A DNA stretch of 64,000 nucleotides from Pseudomonas siliginis (lineage in GTDB: Bacteria; Pseudomonadota; Gammaproteobacteria; Pseudomonadales; Pseudomonadaceae): contig NZ_JAHSTW010000009.1 in NCBI RefSeq assembly GCF_019145195.1, positions 62,001-126,000 of the forward strand, written 5' to 3'. Within the stretch, counting starts at the first letter, position 1, and each line of letters opens with the position of its first letter. Both the position numbers and the translations under genes were made by a program. Under the pieces are notes generated by a model. That model did not search any database. It was not told where the DNA came from and worked only from the letters and a program-made list of their open reading frames with translations. Below are positions 29,908-37,807 of the stretch, in pieces.

Positions 29908-31137
29908 TTACTGGCCGCTACGCAGCATTTCCTTCGGCACATACTTGCCGATCTCGAACTTGCCAATCGCCGCGCGGTGCACTTCGTCGGGGCCGTCAGC
30001 CAGACGCAGGGTGCGTTGCATCGCATACATATAGGCCAGCGGGAAATCGTTCGACACCCCTGCCCCGCCGTGCATCTGGATCGCCCGGTCGATCACCCGT
30101 AAGGCGACATTCGGCGCCACCACTTTGATCTGCGCAATCTCGCTTTTCGCCACTTTGTTGCCGACGGTGTCCATCATGTACGCCGCTTTCAACGTCAGCA
30201 GACGCGCCATGTCGATCTCCATCCGTGAGTCGGCGATCTTGTCGATGTTGCCGCCCAGACGCGCCAGTGGTTTGCCGAATGCGGTGCGGCTCACCGAGCG
30301 TTTGCACATCAGTTCCAGTGCACGCTCGGCCATGCCGATCGAACGCATGCAGTGGTGAATGCGGCCTGGGCCAAGGCGACCCTGAGCGATTTCGAAGCCG
30401 CGTCCTTCACCGAGCAGGACGTTTTCGTACGGCACTCGCACGTTATCGAACAGCACTTCGGCGTGACCGTGCGGTGCGTCGTCGTAACCGAACACCGGTA
30501 GCGGCCGGACGATCTTCACCCCGGGGGTATCAACCGGTACGAGGATCATTGAGTGCTGGGCGTGACGCGGCGCGTCGGGGTTGCTCAGGCCCATGAAGAT
30601 CAGAATCTTGCAGCGCGGATCGCAGGCACCGGAGGTCCACCATTTCTTGCCGTTGATCACCCACTGATCGCCATCACGCACGGCACGGGCGGCCATGTTG
30701 GTCGCGTCGGAAGACGCCACATCAGGCTCGGTCATGGCGAACGCCGAACGGATCTCGCCGCGTAGCAGCGGCTCGAGCCAGCGCTGTTTCTGCTCTTCGT
30801 TGGCGTAGCGCACCAGCACTTCCATGTTGCCGGTATCCGGCGCCGAGCAGTTGAACGGCTCCGGCCCGAGCAGGGAACGGCCCATGATTTCCGCCAATGG
30901 CGCATATTCGAGGTTGCTCAGGCCGGCGCCCAGCTCGGACTCAGGCAGAAACAAATTCCACAGCCCTTCAGCCTTGGCCTTGGCCTTGAGCTCTTCCATG
31001 ATCGCGGTCGGCTGCCAGCGATCGCCCTCGGCGACCTGGCGTTCGAACACCGCTTCGGCCGGGTAAACGTAAGTGTCCATGAACGCAGTCACGCGCTCAC
31101 GCAGTTCCTGAACCTTGGGCGAATAAGCGAAATCCAT
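29908..31137 (-). CDS. Acyl-CoA dehydrogenase
   Basis: This 409-residue FAD flavoenzyme oxidises an acyl-CoA to the trans-2-enoyl-CoA. The N-terminal helical domain begins MDFAYSPKVQELRERV. The middle beta domain has AFAMTEPDVASSDATN and INGKKWWTSGA, and the C-terminal domain has QMHGGAGVSNDFPLA, all standard ACAD blocks. It is closer to the ACAD10/11-type group than to liuA. It is divergent from a LysR gene across 171 bases and likely controlled by it. Chain-length specificity cannot be read. Confidence 0.88.
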   Translation of the reverse strand: MDFAYSPKVQELRERVTAFMDTYVYPAEAVFERQVAEGDRWQPTAIMEELKAKAKAEGLWNLFLPESELGAGLSNLEYAPLAEIMGRSLLGPEPFNCSAPDTGNMEVLVRYANEEQKQRWLEPLLRGEIRSAFAMTEPDVASSDATNMAARAVRDGDQWVINGKKWWTSGACDPRCKILIFMGLSNPDAPRHAQHSMILVPVDTPGVKIVRPLPVFGYDDAPHGHAEVLFDNVRVPYENVLLGEGRGFEIAQGRLGPGRIHHCMRSIGMAERALELMCKRSVSRTAFGKPLARLGGNIDKIADSRMEIDMARLLTLKAAYMMDTVGNKVAKSEIAQIKVVAPNVALRVIDRAIQMHGGAGVSNDFPLAYMYAMQRTLRLADGPDEVHRAAIGKFEIGKYVPKEMLRSGQ

Positions 31138-31287
31138 GGGTAGTTACCTTCTCGGGCAGAGGTTGTTCAAGTCATGCAATCGATGCTAGAACAGCGCTGA
31201 TCATTTACCTAGCCTATTCTCGGCGTGTATAAACATTCATCACCAATATATGATCCGCTGATCGTCAGCCCCAAAACACTTGCACTT

Positions 31288-31295
31288 AATAACAA
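31288..31295 (+). promoter_or_regulatory. Crc/Hfq CA motif overlapping the ribosome site of a LysR gene
   Basis: AATAACAA is an exact AAYAAYAA motif running directly into GAGAAG, 13 bases before the ATG at 31309. Confidence 0.55.
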
Positions 31296-31308
31296 GAGAA
31301 GCCGCGTT

Positions 31309-32238
31309 ATGAATCTGAGCAAGGTCGACCTGAACCTTTTCATCGTCTTCGACGCGATCTACACCGAAGCCAACCTGACCCGCGCCGGGCAGATTGTCGG
31401 CATCACCCAGCCGGCGGTGTCCAACGCCCTGGCGCGGTTGCGCGAAACCTTCAACGACCCGCTCTTCGTGCGTACTGCCCAAGGCATGGTGCCCACGCCG
31501 ATGGCGCAGAACATCATCGGCCCGGTGCGCAACGCCCTGTCGCTGCTGCGCGTGTCGGTGCAGGAAAGCCGCATCTTCAACCCGGCGCAGGCGGCCAAGA
31601 CTTACCGCATCAGCATGACCGATTTGACGGAGGCAATCATTCTGCCGCCCCTGTTCCAGCGCCTGCGCCGCCTAGCGCCGACGGTGATCATCGAAAGCTT
31701 TCTGTCGAAACGCCGGGAAACCACCAAGGAACTCGCGGCCGGGCGTCTGGATTTCGCCGTGGATGCGCCGCTCAACACCGACCCGCAGGTGCGCCACGTC
31801 AAGCTGATGGACGACCGTTACGTCTGCGCCATGCGCAAGGGCCATCCAATGGCGGGCAAGGAAAAACTCAGCCTCGATGACTACCTGTCGCTGACTCACA
31901 TCCATATCTCCAGCCGGCGCAGCGGTCTGGGTTATGTCGATCTGGCGCTGGGCAAAATGGGCATCCAGCGCAAGATCGCCCTGCGCTCGCAGCACTATCT
32001 GATGGCCTCGCAAGTGATGCAGCAGACCGACATGGTCATGACCGTGCCGGAACGCTTCGCCCGCCGCCATGATTTGCAGTCGTTCAATTTGCCGGTGAAT
32101 GATGTGCCGTCGGTGGAAACGCATTTGTACTGGCACGAAAGCACCGACCAGGACCCGGCCAACCGCTGGATGCGCGAGCAGATGATCGAGTTGTGCCAGC
32201 AGGTGACGGCGCAGGAGAAGAAGCTGGAGAAGGTGTAG
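31309..32238 (+). CDS. LysR-family regulator divergent from the acyl-CoA dehydrogenase gene
   Basis: This 309-residue regulator has an N-terminal winged helix (LNLFIVFDAIYTEANLTRAGQIVGITQPAVSNALARLRETF, read across about residues 7-47). A PBP-type effector domain follows, starting near YRISMTDLTEAIILP, similar to the NodD/LeuO-like branch. The ATG at 31309 follows AACAAGAGAAG; the frame is open further upstream without support. The divergent acyl-CoA dehydrogenase is the probable target, and the A-rich leader suggests catabolite control by Hfq/Crc. Confidence 0.88.
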   Translation: MNLSKVDLNLFIVFDAIYTEANLTRAGQIVGITQPAVSNALARLRETFNDPLFVRTAQGMVPTPMAQNIIGPVRNALSLLRVSVQESRIFNPAQAAKTYRISMTDLTEAIILPPLFQRLRRLAPTVIIESFLSKRRETTKELAAGRLDFAVDAPLNTDPQVRHVKLMDDRYVCAMRKGHPMAGKEKLSLDDYLSLTHIHISSRRSGLGYVDLALGKMGIQRKIALRSQHYLMASQVMQQTDMVMTVPERFARRHDLQSFNLPVNDVPSVETHLYWHESTDQDPANRWMREQMIELCQQVTAQEKKLEKV

Positions 32239-32260
32239 GGCTTTTTTACCGCGTTATCGT

Positions 32261-32347
32261 TCTTCGCGAGCAGGCTCGCTCCCACATTCGACTGCATTCC
32301 TTCCGGTGAAATGCAATTCAGTGTGGGAGCGAGCCTGCTCGCGAATA
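32261..32347. repeat. REP pair (GAGCCTGCTCGC family), inward form
   Basis: An 87-base pair lies between the LysR gene and liuR. Confidence 0.9.
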
Positions 32348-32376
32348 GGCCGGCAAACGCAGCGAGGATCTTGAGC

Positions 32377-32394
32377 CTTGACGTAAACGTAAAC
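32377..32394 (+). promoter_or_regulatory. LiuR operator and -35 region of liuR
   Basis: CTTGACGTAAACGTAAAC is an imperfect palindrome matching the LiuR box at 36465, and it includes a TTGACG -35 hexamer; TTAGCT follows 17 bases later as a candidate -10. MerR-type regulators bind between these elements. Confidence 0.75.
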
Positions 32395-32436
32395 CACCGA
32401 TTAGCTTAGCGCCATGCCCCTTTTCCGAGCGCTTTC

Positions 32437-32838
32437 ATGAGCAGTCAGACCTACAGCATTTCCGATCTCGCCCGCGAGCTGGACATCACCACCCGGGCGA
32501 TCCGTTTTTATGAAGAGCAAGGCCTGCTCAGCCCCGAGCGTCGTGGCCAGGAACGTATCTATTCGCCGCGCGACAAGGTCACTCTGAAGCTGATCCTGCG
32601 CGGCAAGCGCATCGGTTTTTCCCTGGCCGAATGCCGCGAGCTGATCGAACTCTACGACCCGTCCGGCGGTAACACTAAACAGCTCAACAGCATGCTGGCG
32701 AAAATCAGCGAACGTCGCGAACAGCTCGAACAGCAGTTGCTGGATATCGAACAGATGAAGCTTGAGCTGGACACTGCCGAAGAGCGCTGCGTACAGGCGT
32801 TGGAGCAGACGCTCAAGAGCCAGCAAATAGCCCAGTAG
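32437..32838 (+). CDS. liuR: MerR-family regulator of leucine/isovalerate catabolism
   Basis: This 133-residue MerR protein has a helix-turn-helix and wing at the N-terminus (YSISDLARELDITTRAIRFYEEQGLL), then a dimerisation coiled coil (about 75-130). Its only cysteine is near the C-terminus, so it is not a metal sensor. LiuR controls the liu genes in Pseudomonas and relatives; here liuE follows, liuABCD lies 4 kb away, and matching palindromes precede both liuR and liuA. An acyl-CoA intermediate is the presumed effector. Confidence 0.9.
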   Translation: MSSQTYSISDLARELDITTRAIRFYEEQGLLSPERRGQERIYSPRDKVTLKLILRGKRIGFSLAECRELIELYDPSGGNTKQLNSMLAKISERREQLEQQLLDIEQMKLELDTAEERCVQALEQTLKSQQIAQ

Positions 32839-32857
32839 TCTGCCAATACACCTTTCC

Positions 32858-32949
32858 CTGTGGGAGCGGGCTTGCCCGCGATGGCGTCGGGTCAGTCAAC
32901 ATCATTGCAGGATGTTCCGGCCTCATCGCGGGCAAGCCCGCTCCCACAG
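32858..32949. repeat. REP-like pair, GAGCGGGCTTGCCCGCGAT variant, outward form
   Basis: CTGTGGGAGCGGGCTTGCCC and its inverted copy fill the liuR-liuE gap. Confidence 0.85.
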
Positions 32950-32983
32950 GGATCACCACGAATCCACGAAGCAGGTCCCACCC

Positions 32984-33883
32984 ATGTCCCTCCCCTCCCA
33001 AGTACGCCTGATCGAAGTCGGCCCGCGCGATGGCCTGCAGAACGAAGCCCAACCGATCAGCGTCGCTGACAAAGTGCAACTGGTCGATGCGCTGAGTGCC
33101 GCCGGGCTCGGCTATATCGAAGTCGGCAGTTTCGTTTCGCCCAAGTGGGTGCCGCAGATGGCCGGCTCCGCCGAGGTATTTGCGCAGATCCAGCGCAAGC
33201 CCGGCGTGACCTATGGCGCGCTGGCGCCGAACCTGCGCGGCTTTGAAGACGCGCTCGCCGCCGGGGTCAAGGAAGTCGCGGTGTTCGCCGCCGCCTCCGA
33301 GGCGTTCTCGCAGCGCAACATCAATTGCTCGATCAGCGAGAGCCTGGCGCGGTTTGCGCCGATCATGGAGGCCGCCAAACAACACGGCGTTACCGTGCGC
33401 GGTTACGTTTCCTGTGTGTTGGGCTGCCCGTATGAAGGCACCGTTGCGCCGGAGCAAGTGGCGATGGTCGCGCGCGAGCTGTACGCGATGGGCTGCTACG
33501 AAGTGTCGCTGGGCGACACCATCGGCACCGGCACGGCGGGCGCGACCCGACGCCTGTTCGAGGTGGTCTCGGCGCAGGTGCCACGGGACAGACTCGCCGG
33601 GCATTTCCACGACACCTATGGCCAGGCCATGGCCAACATCTACGCCAGCCTGCTCGAAGGCATTGCGGTGTTTGACAGCTCTATCGCCGGCCTCGGCGGC
33701 TGCCCGTACGCCAAAGGCGCGAGCGGTAACGTTGCCACCGAGGACGTGGTGTACCTGCTCAATGGCTTGGGCATCGAGACCGGTATCGACCTGGACGCCT
33801 TGATTGCCGCGGGCCAGCAGATCAGCGCAGTGCTCGGCCGCCCGAGCGGTTCGCGGGTGGCGAAGGCGCGCAGCGCGCAGTGA
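32984..33883 (+). CDS. liuE: Hydroxymethylglutaryl-CoA lyase
   Basis: This 299-residue TIM-barrel lyase (also mvaB) splits HMG-CoA into acetoacetate and acetyl-CoA, the last step of leucine catabolism. Signature segments are present: EVGPRDGLQNE (metal and substrate binding), SFVSPKWVPQM, GYVSCVLGCPYEGTV, GHFHDTYGQA, and the catalytic-cysteine loop GLGGCPYAKGASGNVATED. The ATG at 32984 gives MSLPSQVRLIEVGPRDG. It stands downstream of liuR, separated from it by a REP-like pair and from the rest of the pathway by crcY and an acyl-CoA ligase. Confidence 0.95.
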   Translation: MSLPSQVRLIEVGPRDGLQNEAQPISVADKVQLVDALSAAGLGYIEVGSFVSPKWVPQMAGSAEVFAQIQRKPGVTYGALAPNLRGFEDALAAGVKEVAVFAAASEAFSQRNINCSISESLARFAPIMEAAKQHGVTVRGYVSCVLGCPYEGTVAPEQVAMVARELYAMGCYEVSLGDTIGTGTAGATRRLFEVVSAQVPRDRLAGHFHDTYGQAMANIYASLLEGIAVFDSSIAGLGGCPYAKGASGNVATEDVVYLLNGLGIETGIDLDALIAAGQQISAVLGRPSGSRVAKARSAQ

Positions 33884-33885
33884 GG

Positions 33886-33926
33886 TGTTACCGCTGCGTC
33901 AGCGATGTGGGCAAAAGCGAGTAACA
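33886..33926 (+). promoter_or_regulatory. Candidate CbrB binding half-sites
   Basis: TGTTAC (33886-33891) and GTAACA (33921-33926) are the inverted half-sites reported for CbrB, here 29 bases apart and starting 2 bases after the liuE stop. They lie 85-125 bp upstream of the crcY -24 element. Confidence 0.5.
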
Positions 33927-34008
33927 CGGAAACAAATTGTCTGGCTTTGCCTGGAGTCGAAAAAGCCTGAAAAAGTTAAGCCATTGATTTTTAAAGGTTT
34001 TTAAAAGT

Positions 34009-34024
34009 TGGCACGACACCTGCT
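34009..34024 (+). promoter_or_regulatory. Sigma-54 promoter of crcY
   Basis: TGGCACGACACCTGCT fits TGGCACGN4TTGCW with one mismatch. The start would fall near 34035. Confidence 0.85.
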
Positions 34025-34034
34025 ATCTCTATCG

Positions 34035-34408
34035 CATAACAAGAATAAAAAGCCGCAAACCAATAAAAACAAGACGAAACGACTCTGACATAACAAGAAC
34101 AACACGGCAGAGACGCAGCTAACAGATTTTTTTGGAGAAGGTGTGCTTTTCAGGGTGCTCTCAGGAGTGACCCGCAACCGGGCAGAGAACAATAAAACTA
34201 CCTTCAGGTAGCTCCCGAATCGGTTGGATCGTTAAACGAGAAAGCAGATCAGCGCTCAAAAAAATACGTTTGCTCTTGACCCCGAATGGGGGTCGCCAAA
34301 AAAAGCTGTACAGGGCCACGGTTGCCAAAAACAACAACAGACCGACCCTCAATAATAAAAAGAGCACGCAACGACAAATTAAAGGGGAGCTTCGGCTCCC
34401 CTTTGTGC
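34035..34408 (+). ncRNA. crcY: CrcY-type small RNA (Hfq/Crc sequestering)
   Basis: This RNA of about 375 bases is bounded by a sigma-54 promoter and a hairpin GGGGAGC-TTCG-GCTCCCC with T-rich tail. It contains three exact AAYAAYAA CA motifs (34188, 34330, 34351) and three near copies (34038, 34061, 34092), the Hfq/Crc binding sites that define CrcZ/CrcY/CrcX. Long reading frames are absent. The position, between the HMG-CoA lyase gene and the next transcription unit, is what is recalled for crcY of P. putida (next to mvaB). It would be induced by CbrAB on poor carbon sources and free target mRNAs from Hfq/Crc repression. Confidence 0.88.
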
Positions 34409-34410
34409 TT
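34384..34410 (+). terminator. Terminator of crcY
   Basis: GGGGAGC, loop TTCG and GCTCCCC are followed by TTTGTGCTTT. Confidence 0.88.
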
Positions 34411-34439
34411 TCTGCAATTCCTGAAACCACCCCAATCCC

Positions 34440-34530
34440 TGTGGGAGCTGGCTTGCCAGCGATTGCGGTAGAACATTCAACATTGATGCTGGCTGACCTG
34501 ACGCCATCGCTGGCAAGCCAGCTCCCACAG
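34440..34530. repeat. REP-like pair, GAGCTGGCTTGCCAGCGAT variant, outward form
   Basis: TGTGGGAGCTGGCTTGCCAG and its inverted copy, the same variant as at 27252, lie between crcY and the ligase stop. Confidence 0.85.
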
Positions 34531-34538
34531 GGTTTAGG

Positions 34539-36236
34539 TTACCGCTCGGTTATTTTCAGCTCCTCGATACTGATCTCACGCATCCTGAATTTCTGGATCT
34601 TCCCCGTCACCGTCATCGGAAACGCGTCGACGAATTTGAAGTAACGCGGTGTCTTGAAATGGGCGATGCGTTCCTTGCACCAGGTTTGCAGCTCCAGCTC
34701 CGAGGCACTGTGGCCGGGGTGGAATTTGATCCAGGCGACGATTTCCTCACCGTAGCGCGAGCACGGAATACCGATCACCTGCACGTCCGCCACCGCCGGA
34801 TGAGTGAAGAAGAATTCCTCCAGCTCACGAGGGTAAACGTTCTCGCCGCCACGAATGATCATGTCTTTGTTACGCCCGGCGATGTTGACGTAGCCCTCCT
34901 CGTTCATGCTCGCCAGGTCGCCGGTGTGCATCCACCCCGCCTCATCAATGGCTTCGGCGGTAGCCTGCGGGTTGTTCCAGTAACCGAGCATCACGCTGTA
35001 GCCGCGCGTACATAATTCGCCAATGGTGCCGCGCGGCACAAGGTTGCCGGCGGTGTCGATGATCTTGCTTTCCAGCTGCGGCTGGGTGCGCCCGACCGTG
35101 GTGACACGCAACTCCAGCTCATCCGCCGGCCCGGTCTGCAACGACACCGGACTGGTTTCGGTCATGCCGTAGGCGATCTGCACTTCGCTCATGTGCATTT
35201 CGTTGATCACCCGGCGCATGACCTCGATCGGACAGGTGGCGCCGGCCATGATCCCGGTGCGCAGGCTCGACAGGTCGAAGGTCTGCCGCTGCGGCTGATC
35301 GAGCATGGCGATGAACATGGTCGGCACACCGTACAGCGCCGTGGCTTTTTCTTCGGCCACCGCTTGCAGGGTGAGCGCCGGATCGAAAGCGTCGTTGGGG
35401 TAAATCATCGTGCTGCCATGGGTGACGCAACCGAGGTTGCCCATGACCATGCCGAAGCAGTGATACAGCGGCACCGGAATCACCAGACGATCGGCAGCCG
35501 TCAGGCCGAGGCTTTCGCCGACCATGTAACCGTTGTTGAGAATATTGTAGTGACTGAGGGTCGCGCCCTTGGGAAAACCGGTGGTGCCGGAGGTGTACTG
35601 GATGTTCACCGGTTGATCGAAATGCAGGCTGGCGCTGCGTTCGCGCAGTTGATCGGGCGAGACGCTGACTGCCAGATTGCTGAGCTGCGACCACGGCAGA
35701 AAACCGGGCGGCGGATTGGCATCGAGGCTGATCACGCCGCGCAACTCCGGCAGGCGTTCGCTACGCAGCTGACCGATGGCGTGCTCAGCCAATTCTGGCG
35801 CCAGGCTCTGGAGCATTGCGTGGTAATTCGAGGTCTTGAACGCACCCGCGCAGACCAGCCAATGGCAGCCGGATTGCTTGAGCACGTACTCGAGTTCGGA
35901 GCTGCGGTAGGCGGGATTGATGTTGACCAGGATCACGCCGATCTTCGCCGTGGCGAACTGGGTGATGCACCACTGCGCACAATTCGGCGCCCAGATGCCG
36001 AGGCGATCGCCGGTCTGCAAGCCCAGCGCGAGCAAGGCCCTGGCCTGCTCATCCACCGCTTCGGCCAGTTGCCGCCAGGAGTAACGCAACTGCTGATGGC
36101 GCACCACTAAAGCCTCGCCGTCAGGGTATTGCGCGACAGTCTGATCGAAGCGCTGATCGATGGTCATCGCCAGCAGGGCTTTGTCCTGAGAGCCACGGGT
36201 GTAGCTGCGCTGCGGGTTTGCACTGGGTTGATCCAT
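34539..36236 (-). CDS. Acyl-CoA ligase (AMP-forming)
   Basis: This 565-residue ANL-superfamily enzyme activates a fatty or branched acid to its CoA ester via an acyl-adenylate. Motifs: the P-loop YTSGTTGFPKG, the adenine-binding YGMTETSP, HTGDLASMNEEGYVNIAGRNKD, and the C-terminal catalytic lysine in TVTGKIQK. It lies beside the liu cluster but on the opposite strand, divergent from liuA; a similar ligase flanks the liu genes of P. putida. It may feed isovalerate or other acids into the pathway. Its A-rich leader (AATAAAGACAATAGGGG) could be a weaker Hfq/Crc target. Confidence 0.87.
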   Translation of the reverse strand: MDQPSANPQRSYTRGSQDKALLAMTIDQRFDQTVAQYPDGEALVVRHQQLRYSWRQLAEAVDEQARALLALGLQTGDRLGIWAPNCAQWCITQFATAKIGVILVNINPAYRSSELEYVLKQSGCHWLVCAGAFKTSNYHAMLQSLAPELAEHAIGQLRSERLPELRGVISLDANPPPGFLPWSQLSNLAVSVSPDQLRERSASLHFDQPVNIQYTSGTTGFPKGATLSHYNILNNGYMVGESLGLTAADRLVIPVPLYHCFGMVMGNLGCVTHGSTMIYPNDAFDPALTLQAVAEEKATALYGVPTMFIAMLDQPQRQTFDLSSLRTGIMAGATCPIEVMRRVINEMHMSEVQIAYGMTETSPVSLQTGPADELELRVTTVGRTQPQLESKIIDTAGNLVPRGTIGELCTRGYSVMLGYWNNPQATAEAIDEAGWMHTGDLASMNEEGYVNIAGRNKDMIIRGGENVYPRELEEFFFTHPAVADVQVIGIPCSRYGEEIVAWIKFHPGHSASELELQTWCKERIAHFKTPRYFKFVDAFPMTVTGKIQKFRMREISIEELKITER

Positions 36237-36284
36237 GACGACCCCTATTGTCTTTATTAGTGGGTTTTCCCGGTTTTGAATCCC

Positions 36285-36373
36285 TGCGGGAGCGAACCTG
36301 CTCGCGAATACGCTGCGTCATTCACCCTTTAGGGCGACTGATACAGCGCTTTCGCGAGCAGGCTCGCTCCCAC
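36285..36373. repeat. REP pair (GAGCCTGCTCGC family), outward form
   Basis: An 89-base pair lies in the divergent ligase-liuA region. Confidence 0.88.
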
Positions 36374-36422
36374 CAGAAACAAACCGATATCTGATCCTGA
36401 ACTGCCCTTACTCTCGCCCAAG

Positions 36423-36484
36423 TTGACGCTTACGTAAAGCCGATTGACAGTCGAACTGTGGAAGCTTTACGTTAACGTAAAGCT
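36423..36484 (+). promoter_or_regulatory. LiuR operators of the liuABCD operon
   Basis: CTTTACGTTAACGTAAAG at 36465-36482 is the core of a perfect 22-bp palindrome (36463-36484). A second, partial box TTGACGCTTACGTAAA lies at 36423-36438. A TTGACA -35 (36444) with 18 bases to TACGTT puts the main palindrome over the -10 region. Confidence 0.85.
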
Positions 36485-36536
36485 GAACGCCGATTCGTCG
36501 TGCGCTCCACCCGATAAAAAAGCCAAAAGGTGCCAC

Positions 36537-37700
36537 ATGAGCTATCCATCCCTGAATTTCGCCCTCGGTGAAACCATCGACATGCTGCGCGATCAGGTGC
36601 AGTCCTTCGTCGCCGATCAGATCGCCCCGCGCGCCGCGCAGATCGATCACGACAACCTGTTCCCCGCCGACATGTGGCGAAAATTCGGTGACATGGGTCT
36701 GCTCGGCATCACCGTGCCGGAAGAGTACGGCGGCGCGGGTCTGGGTTATCTGGCGCACGTGGTGGCGATGGAAGAAATCAGCCGTGGCTCGGCGTCGGTG
36801 GCGTTGTCCTATGGCGCGCACTCCAACCTCTGCGTCAACCAGATCAACCGCAACGGCAATCACGAACAGAAAAGCAAATACCTGCCGAAACTGATCAGCG
36901 GCGAGCACGTCGGCGCCCTGGCGATGAGCGAGCCCAACGCCGGTTCAGATGTGGTCTCGATGAAGCTGCGCGCCGACAAACGCGGCGACCGCTTCGTCCT
37001 CAACGGCAGCAAAACCTGGATAACCAACGGTCCGGACGCCAATACCTACGTGATCTACGCCAAGACCGACCTGGAAAAAGGCCCCCACGGTATCACCGCA
37101 TTCATCGTCGAGCGTGACTGGAAAGGCTTCAGCCGCAGCAACAAGTTCGACAAGCTCGGCATGCGTGGCTCCAACACCTGCGAGCTGTTTTTCGATGACG
37201 TCGAAGTACCGGAAGAGAACATCCTTGGCGTGCTCAACGGTGGCGTGAAAGTGCTGATGAGCGGCCTCGATTACGAACGCGTGGTGCTCTCCGGCGGCCC
37301 GACCGGAATCATGCAGTCGTGCATGGACCTGATCGTGCCGTACATCCACGACCGCAAGCAGTTCGGCCAGAGCATCGGCGAATTCCAGCTGATCCAGGGC
37401 AAAGTCGCCGACATGTACACCCAGCTCAACGCCAGCCGCGCCTATCTCTACGCGGTGGCCCAGGCTTGCGAGCGCGGCGAAACCACGCGCAAGGACGCGG
37501 CCGGGGTGATCCTCTACACCGCCGAACGCGCCACGCAAATGGCCCTCGACGCGATCCAGATTCTCGGCGGTAACGGCTACATCAACGAATTCCCCGCCGG
37601 CCGCCTGCTGCGCGACGCCAAGCTCTACGAAATCGGCGCCGGCACCAGCGAGATCCGCCGCATGCTGATCGGCCGCGAACTGTTCAACGAGACGAAATGA
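36537..37700 (+). CDS. liuA: Isovaleryl-CoA dehydrogenase
   Basis: This 387-residue flavoenzyme oxidises isovaleryl-CoA to 3-methylcrotonyl-CoA, the first committed step of leucine breakdown. ACAD motifs: VPEEYGGAGLGYLAHV, ALAMSEPNAGSDVVSMKL, GSKTWITNGPDA, the catalytic glutamate in SGLDYERVVL, and QILGGNGYINEFPAGRLLRDAKLYEIGAGTSEIRR (in two pieces). The ATG at 36537 has AAAAGG upstream; a longer frame lacks a site. It heads liuABCD behind a strong LiuR palindrome. Confidence 0.95.
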   Translation: MSYPSLNFALGETIDMLRDQVQSFVADQIAPRAAQIDHDNLFPADMWRKFGDMGLLGITVPEEYGGAGLGYLAHVVAMEEISRGSASVALSYGAHSNLCVNQINRNGNHEQKSKYLPKLISGEHVGALAMSEPNAGSDVVSMKLRADKRGDRFVLNGSKTWITNGPDANTYVIYAKTDLEKGPHGITAFIVERDWKGFSRSNKFDKLGMRGSNTCELFFDDVEVPEENILGVLNGGVKVLMSGLDYERVVLSGGPTGIMQSCMDLIVPYIHDRKQFGQSIGEFQLIQGKVADMYTQLNASRAYLYAVAQACERGETTRKDAAGVILYTAERATQMALDAIQILGGNGYINEFPAGRLLRDAKLYEIGAGTSEIRRMLIGRELFNETK

Positions 37701-37708
37701 ATTTCGTC

Positions 37709-37792
37709 AGCTGCAAGCCGCAAGCTACACGCTGCAAGAGATCCACGCTCTTGCCCCGACTTGCAGCTTGCCGCTTGTAGCTAGAAGCTGCT
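37709..37792. repeat. Inverted repeat AGCTGCAAGC...GCTTGCAGCT type
   Basis: AGCTGCAAGCCGCAAGCTAC and a diverged inverted copy (TTGCAGCTTGCCGCTTGTAG) fill the liuA-liuB gap. This is a third repeat type in the window. Confidence 0.7.
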
Positions 37793-37807
37793 TACGGAGT
37801 AAGCCCC

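Noticed and set aside
33892..34380. Short open frames inside the crcY region
   Set aside because: None has a ribosome site or sensible composition; the promoter, CA motifs and terminator explain the region as an RNA gene.
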